A stretch of 33,707 bases of DNA from Curvibacter sp. GWA2_64_110 (GTDB lineage Bacteria; Pseudomonadota; Gammaproteobacteria; Burkholderiales; Burkholderiaceae_C): positions 1-33,707 of the forward strand of contig MGPC01000019.1 of assembly GCA_001797315.1 (NCBI GenBank), in the 5' to 3' direction. The position numbers and the translations under genes were made by a program. Below are positions 30,414 through 33,707 of this stretch, one piece after another (position 1 is the first letter of the stretch; each line of letters begins with the position of its first letter). Under the pieces are notes generated by a model. That model ran no database searches and was not told the DNA's origin. It saw only the letters and a list, made by a program, of their open reading frames with translations.

Positions 30414-30788
30414 TCAGTTGATGGTGAGCTTGGTGACTTTGCTCTCCGGCTGCACCTTGGCCAGCTTGAGGGTCAGCACACCGTTTTCCAGCTTGGCAAC
30501 GCTGGAGGCGGCATCAATGTCCTGCGGCAGTTCGTAGGCGGCCTTGTACTGGCGCGCGGCTTCCGGCAGGCTTTCCAGGCGTACCACATTGCCTTCGATG
30601 CCGATCGACAGCTGGTCGCGCGTCACGCCCGGCACATCGAAGCCCAGGGTGAAGGCCTTGTCGTCCTGTTCGATGCGGCAGCTGTTGGTCGGGATGGCGG
30701 GGGCTTGCAGAGCGGCGTCGAAGAAGCGGTCCAGCGAACGCAGGGACGGGTTGAACGCGGAACGACGGATGACGGGGGTGAACAACAT
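30414..30788 (-). CDS. Small heat-shock protein, Hsp20/alpha-crystallin family
   Basis: A 124-residue holdase chaperone. After an N-terminal part (MLFTPVIRRSAFNPSLRSLDRFFDAAL) comes the alpha-crystallin domain (FTLGFDVPGVTRDQLSIGIEGNVVRLE, then YELPQDIDAASSVAKLENGVLTLKLAK with the conserved A-x-x-x-N-G-V-L), ending KVTKLTIN. It is short for the family. ATG 30788 is favoured by AGGAGC seven bases upstream; the frame is open further up, without support. The gene is monocistronic and ends at a bidirectional terminator. No convincing sigma-32 promoter was found. Confidence 0.94.
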   Translation of the reverse strand: MLFTPVIRRSAFNPSLRSLDRFFDAALQAPAIPTNSCRIEQDDKAFTLGFDVPGVTRDQLSIGIEGNVVRLESLPEAARQYKAAYELPQDIDAASSVAKLENGVLTLKLAKVQPESKVTKLTIN

Positions 30789-30942
30789 GATCAAGCTCCT
30801 GGTAGGCATAAACAATGACACGTAACTGGGTCTGCAAGAGATGGAGAATGAGCGCATCCCTTACACTGCGCGGCCTTCTTTTCCGATTGCCGCCTGGATC
30901 GAAATTGCGAGCATCTTCTTTGTTTTCAAGAGCCGTTTCCTC

Positions 30943-32220
30943 ATGAATATTTTTCGCCGTCCGGTATTGAAATCGTTGGCACTGGCTTTATCTCTGCCCG
31001 TCGCCTTGCTGGCCCAGGCCCGGCCGGCCCCCATCAAGATCGCGATGATCGAAGGCCTGAGCGGCCCCTTTGCCAACACCGGCGAGGCGGTCTATCGCAA
31101 CCTGGTGTGGGCAACGGAGCGCGTCAATGCGCGCGGCGGCGTCAAGCTGCCGGCCGCAGCAGGCGGCAGCCGCCCGTTGCAGATCGAGCGTTACGACAGC
31201 AAGGGCCAGAACGAGGAGGCGTTGGCCGTGCTGCGCGCCGCCATCGACGATGGCGCCCGCTTTGTGATGCAGGGGAACTCCTCGGCTACCGCGGCGGTGC
31301 TGATCGATGCCATCAACAAGCACAACGAACGCGAACCGGGCAAGCGTGTGCTGTTCCTCAACTATTCGGCGGTCGATCCGATCCTGACCAACGAGAAATG
31401 CAGCTTCTGGCATTTCCGCTTCGACGCCCATGCCGACATGCGCATGGCGGCGCTGATGGATGTCCTGAAGGGCGACAAGTCGGTCAAGAGCGCCTACCTG
31501 ATCGGGCAGGACTACAGCTTCGGCCAGGCCGTGGCGCGCGAGGCGCGGCGCCAGCTGGGGCAGCAACGCCCCGACGTGAAGGTCGTTGGCGATGAGCTGC
31601 ACCCGATGGGGCGGGTCAAGGACTTCATGCCCTACGCGGCCAAGATCAAGACCAGCGGTGCGCAGGCCGTCATCACCGGCAACTGGGGCAATGACCTGAC
31701 GCTGCTGGTGAAGGCGGCGCGCGAGGCCGGCTATGAAGGCAAGTTCTACACCTTCTACGGCAATGCGCTGGGCGCGCCGGCGGCGCTGGGCGATGCTGGC
31801 GTTGGCCGCGTGATCGCCGTGGCCGACTGGCTGCCCAACGCGCCGGGCGCGCCCAGCGAGGTGTTCTACCAGTCCTTCCGCCAGCGCTTCCCGAAGCCGG
31901 CCGACGACTACGTCCACATGCGCATGCAACTGATGGTGGAGGCGCTGGTGCAGGCGATCGAGCGCGCCGGTTCGCTGCAGGTGGTGGACGTCGCCAGCCA
32001 GCTGGAAAAAGCCGATGTGTTGCTGCACGGTCAGCACGGCGCCATGCGCGCGCTGGACCACCAGTTCCAGCAGCAGTTGATGGTGGGCCTGATGGAGCGC
32101 CAGGGCGCTGCGGGCGTGAAGTTCGACGTCGAAGGCTCGGGTTACGGCTTCCGCGTCATCAAGGTCCTGCCCGCTGCCCGTGCCGAGCAGCCCAGCAGCT
32201 GCAAAATGCAGCGTCCTTGA
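30943..32220 (+). CDS. Branched-chain amino acid-type ABC transporter substrate-binding protein
   Basis: A 425-residue periplasmic binding protein of the LivJ/LivK class (Peripla_BP_6). The signal peptide is MNIFRRPVLKSLALALSLPVALLAQA, followed by IKIAMIEGLSGPFANTGEAVYRNLVWATERVNARGG, the start of the ligand domain, and YLIGQDYSFGQAVAREARRQL in the middle. The ligand could be an amino acid, amide or aromatic acid; no transporter partners are nearby. ATG 30943 is preferred over the frame opening at 30841 because it gives a proper signal peptide. An aminotransferase gene follows 16 bases later, which suggests an amino acid-related role. Confidence 0.88.
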   Translation: MNIFRRPVLKSLALALSLPVALLAQARPAPIKIAMIEGLSGPFANTGEAVYRNLVWATERVNARGGVKLPAAAGGSRPLQIERYDSKGQNEEALAVLRAAIDDGARFVMQGNSSATAAVLIDAINKHNEREPGKRVLFLNYSAVDPILTNEKCSFWHFRFDAHADMRMAALMDVLKGDKSVKSAYLIGQDYSFGQAVAREARRQLGQQRPDVKVVGDELHPMGRVKDFMPYAAKIKTSGAQAVITGNWGNDLTLLVKAAREAGYEGKFYTFYGNALGAPAALGDAGVGRVIAVADWLPNAPGAPSEVFYQSFRQRFPKPADDYVHMRMQLMVEALVQAIERAGSLQVVDVASQLEKADVLLHGQHGAMRALDHQFQQQLMVGLMERQGAAGVKFDVEGSGYGFRVIKVLPAARAEQPSSCKMQRP

Positions 32221-32236
32221 TTTTTTGAGATTACCC

Positions 32237-33400
32237 ATGCGTGACGTCATCCACCAGCTGCAGGAATCGAAAATCCGCGAGGTGGCCAATGCCGGCCTGA
32301 ATCGCCCTGACGTGCTGGCCTTCTGGTTCGGTGAGGGCGACGAGGTTACGCCCGACTTCATCCGTCAGGCGGCCATCGAGTCGCTGCAGAAGGGAGAGAC
32401 CTTTTATGCCCACAACCTCGGCCTTCCCGAGTTGCGTGAGGCCATTGCGGCGCACATGAGCGCCCACCATGGGCCGATCGGGGTGGAGCGCATCGCCGTT
32501 ACCTCCGGCGGCGTGAGTGCGCTGATGCTGGCGATGCAGGCGCTGGTGGCGGCGGGCGACGAGGTGGTGGCCGTCACGCCGGTGTGGCCCAACCTGACGG
32601 CGCAGCCGGTCATCATGGGCGCTCGACTCACCTGCGTGTCGCTCACGCCGGTCGCGGGGGCCTGGACGCTGGATATCGAGAGCCTGCTGGCCGCCGTGAC
32701 GCCGGCGACCAAGGTGCTGATCCTCAACGCACCCAACAACCCGACCGGCTGGACGCTGACGCGCGCCGAGCAGCAGCGCATCCTGGAGCATTGCCGCCGC
32801 ACCGGCACCTGGATCGTGGCCGACGAGGTGTACTCGCAGCTGTACTACGAACCTAGCCCGAACGGATGCGCCCCGAGTTTTCTGGATGTGGCGGCAGCGG
32901 ACGATCGGTTGATCGTGGTGCACAGCTTCTCCAAGAGTTTCCTCATGACGGGCTGGCGCCTGGGCTGGCTGGTGCTGCCGGCTTCCCTGACGCACGACAT
33001 GGGCAAGCTGATCGAGTTCAACACCTCGTGCGCCAGTGTCTTTACCCAGCGTGCCGCCATGGTGGCGCTGCAGCGTGCCGGCGAGGTGACGCCGCGGGTG
33101 GTGGCGCAGCTCAAGGCCGGCCGCGATACCCTGCTGCCGCTGCTGCAGGCCGTGCCTGGCGTGCAGGTGGCCACGCCGGCGGGCGGCATGTACGCCTTTT
33201 TCCGGCTGGCCGGCTACCCGGACTCGCTGGCCACGGCCAAGCGCCTGGTGGTGGAGGCCGGCCTGGGCCTGGCGCCGGGCGAGGCCTTCGCCCCCGAGGC
33301 GCAGGGCTGGCTGCGCTGGTGTTTTGCCTCCCGCGACCCGCAGCGGCTGGTGCTGGGGGTGGGGCGGCTGCGGGCCTGGCTGGCTCAACAAAAGGCCTGA
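32237..33400 (+). CDS. Pyridoxal-phosphate aminotransferase, class I/II
   Basis: A 387-residue fold-type I aminotransferase. Motifs are FYAHNLGLPELREAIAAHM, ITSGG-like VTSGGVSALMLAMQ, NAPNNPTGW, the Asp-x-x-Tyr of VADEVYSQLYY, the Schiff-base lysine Lys233 in HSFSKSFLMTGWRLGW, and the late arginine in WLRWCFAS. The family moves amino groups between amino and keto acids; the substrate pair is not readable from sequence. ATG 32237 is set by homology. It is probably co-transcribed with the binding-protein gene upstream. Confidence 0.92.
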   Translation: MRDVIHQLQESKIREVANAGLNRPDVLAFWFGEGDEVTPDFIRQAAIESLQKGETFYAHNLGLPELREAIAAHMSAHHGPIGVERIAVTSGGVSALMLAMQALVAAGDEVVAVTPVWPNLTAQPVIMGARLTCVSLTPVAGAWTLDIESLLAAVTPATKVLILNAPNNPTGWTLTRAEQQRILEHCRRTGTWIVADEVYSQLYYEPSPNGCAPSFLDVAAADDRLIVVHSFSKSFLMTGWRLGWLVLPASLTHDMGKLIEFNTSCASVFTQRAAMVALQRAGEVTPRVVAQLKAGRDTLLPLLQAVPGVQVATPAGGMYAFFRLAGYPDSLATAKRLVVEAGLGLAPGEAFAPEAQGWLRWCFASRDPQRLVLGVGRLRAWLAQQKA

Positions 33401-33410
33401 AACCAGCGGT

Positions 33411-33427
33411 TTCGGCTATAATCCGAA
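33411..33427 (+). promoter_or_regulatory. Promoter of rpsO
   Basis: A perfect TATAAT (33417-33422) lies inside a TTCGG/CCGAA inverted repeat (33411-33427 region). The -35 is weak. The leader of about 120 bases contains a CGGCCG-AAT-CCGGCCG type hairpin near 33501-33517, possibly part of S15 feedback control. Confidence 0.6.
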
Positions 33428-33546
33428 GGTTTTGCAATTCAGCAAGACGCACGCCGGCAGCAGTTCCAGCCACCGGCGCAAGTTGACAACCTGGGACGTC
33501 ACGGCCGAATCCGGCCGGTGCCGCCCCGCATGACAGGAAGAATGAA

Positions 33547-33707
33547 ATGATCGCATCCAGCATCAAGGCTGAAGTTGTTAAAGCCAACGCCCGCAGCGCC
33601 ACCGACACCGGCAGCCCGGAAGTCCAGGTCGCCCTGCTGACCGCTCGCATCAACGAACTCACCCCCCACTTCAAGACCCACGCCAAGGATCACCACGGCC
33701 GTCGCGG
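33547..33707 (+). CDS. rpsO: 30S ribosomal protein S15 (cut by the right edge)
   Basis: The first 53 residues of S15, starting [18 protein letters not shown] and running through [26 protein letters not shown], which binds 16S rRNA in the small subunit. GAAGA/AGGAAG upstream of ATG 33547 is the ribosome binding site; the ATG five bases earlier is out of frame. The gene continues beyond the window, where pnp is the usual neighbour. Confidence 0.95.
   Translation, partial: MIASSIKAEVVKANARSATDTGSPEVQVALLTARINELTPHFKTHAKDHHGRR

Noticed and set aside
30748-30860. Heat-shock (sigma-32) promoter for hsp20.
   Set aside because: CTTGCAG could be a -35, but the -10 matches poorly and the spacing is about 11 bases, too short.
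1-33707. CRISPR arrays, tRNA or rRNA genes, prophage or toxin-antitoxin modules, integrase genes.
   Set aside because: I looked for regularly spaced repeats, tRNA-like arms and such protein motifs and saw none; a tRNA scan would settle small RNA genes.

Overview
This window looks like a chromosomal segment of a Comamonadaceae-type betaproteobacterium (Burkholderiales; Rhodoferax, Polaromonas or Variovorax-like). The evidence is high GC, the protein types, and several copies of short intergenic repeats that I associate with this family, including a GCTAT...ATAGC...GCGCTTAT...GGGGCTGGAG element. No taxonomic search could be run.

Layout. Positions 1-2709 (+) hold the end of pmbA, an NAD(P)H:FMN reductase-like gene and a GNAT acetyltransferase. 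A long minus-strand block follows (2754-21401): yqeY, rpsU, a HI0933/YhiN-type flavoprotein, and then a complete nitrate assimilation locus. In transcription order the locus is nasR (NIT-ANTAR antiterminator); nrtA-nrtB-nrtD (nitrate ABC transporter), a formate/nitrite channel and a PP2C phosphatase-kinase fusion; then nirB-nirD-nasA (nitrite and nitrate reductases), ybiB, cobA (siroheme synthesis) and a soluble PilJ/MCP-like protein. The plus strand from 21731 to 27624 carries a TPP riboswitch followed by a tightly packed operon: LuxE-like acyl-protein synthetase, LuxC-like acyl reductase, ABC ATPase, permease, NMT1/THI5-like binding protein and SDR. After it come an exported amidohydrolase, tsaD, an AT-richer single-gene insert resembling an integron cassette, hsp20 (-), a periplasmic binding protein, an aminotransferase and the start of rpsO.

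Regulation. The nrtA and nirB leaders share one architecture: a sigma-54 -24/-12 promoter, two small hairpins with six-base loops beginning at about +3 or +4, then a strong intrinsic terminator, then the start codon. This is what an ANTAR antiterminator such as the linked NasR should act on. It predicts double control: nitrogen limitation through NtrC/sigma-54, and nitrate through NasR. A good NtrC-like dyad lies about 120-136 bp upstream of the predicted nrtA start.

Most novel candidate. The TPP-riboswitch operon joins an uptake system to three enzymes that in sequence could activate a carboxylate (LuxE), reduce the acyl thioester to an aldehyde (LuxC) and reduce that to an alcohol (SDR). 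I infer a salvage route that turns an oxidised thiamine fragment (a pyrimidine carboxylate or thiazole/thiamine acetate) back into a usable alcohol precursor. The substrate is hypothetical. Other oddities include a REP/MITE-like element read through inside nasA, a fossil nasA N-terminus at the nirD-nasA junction, and repeat-family copies inside two coding sequences.
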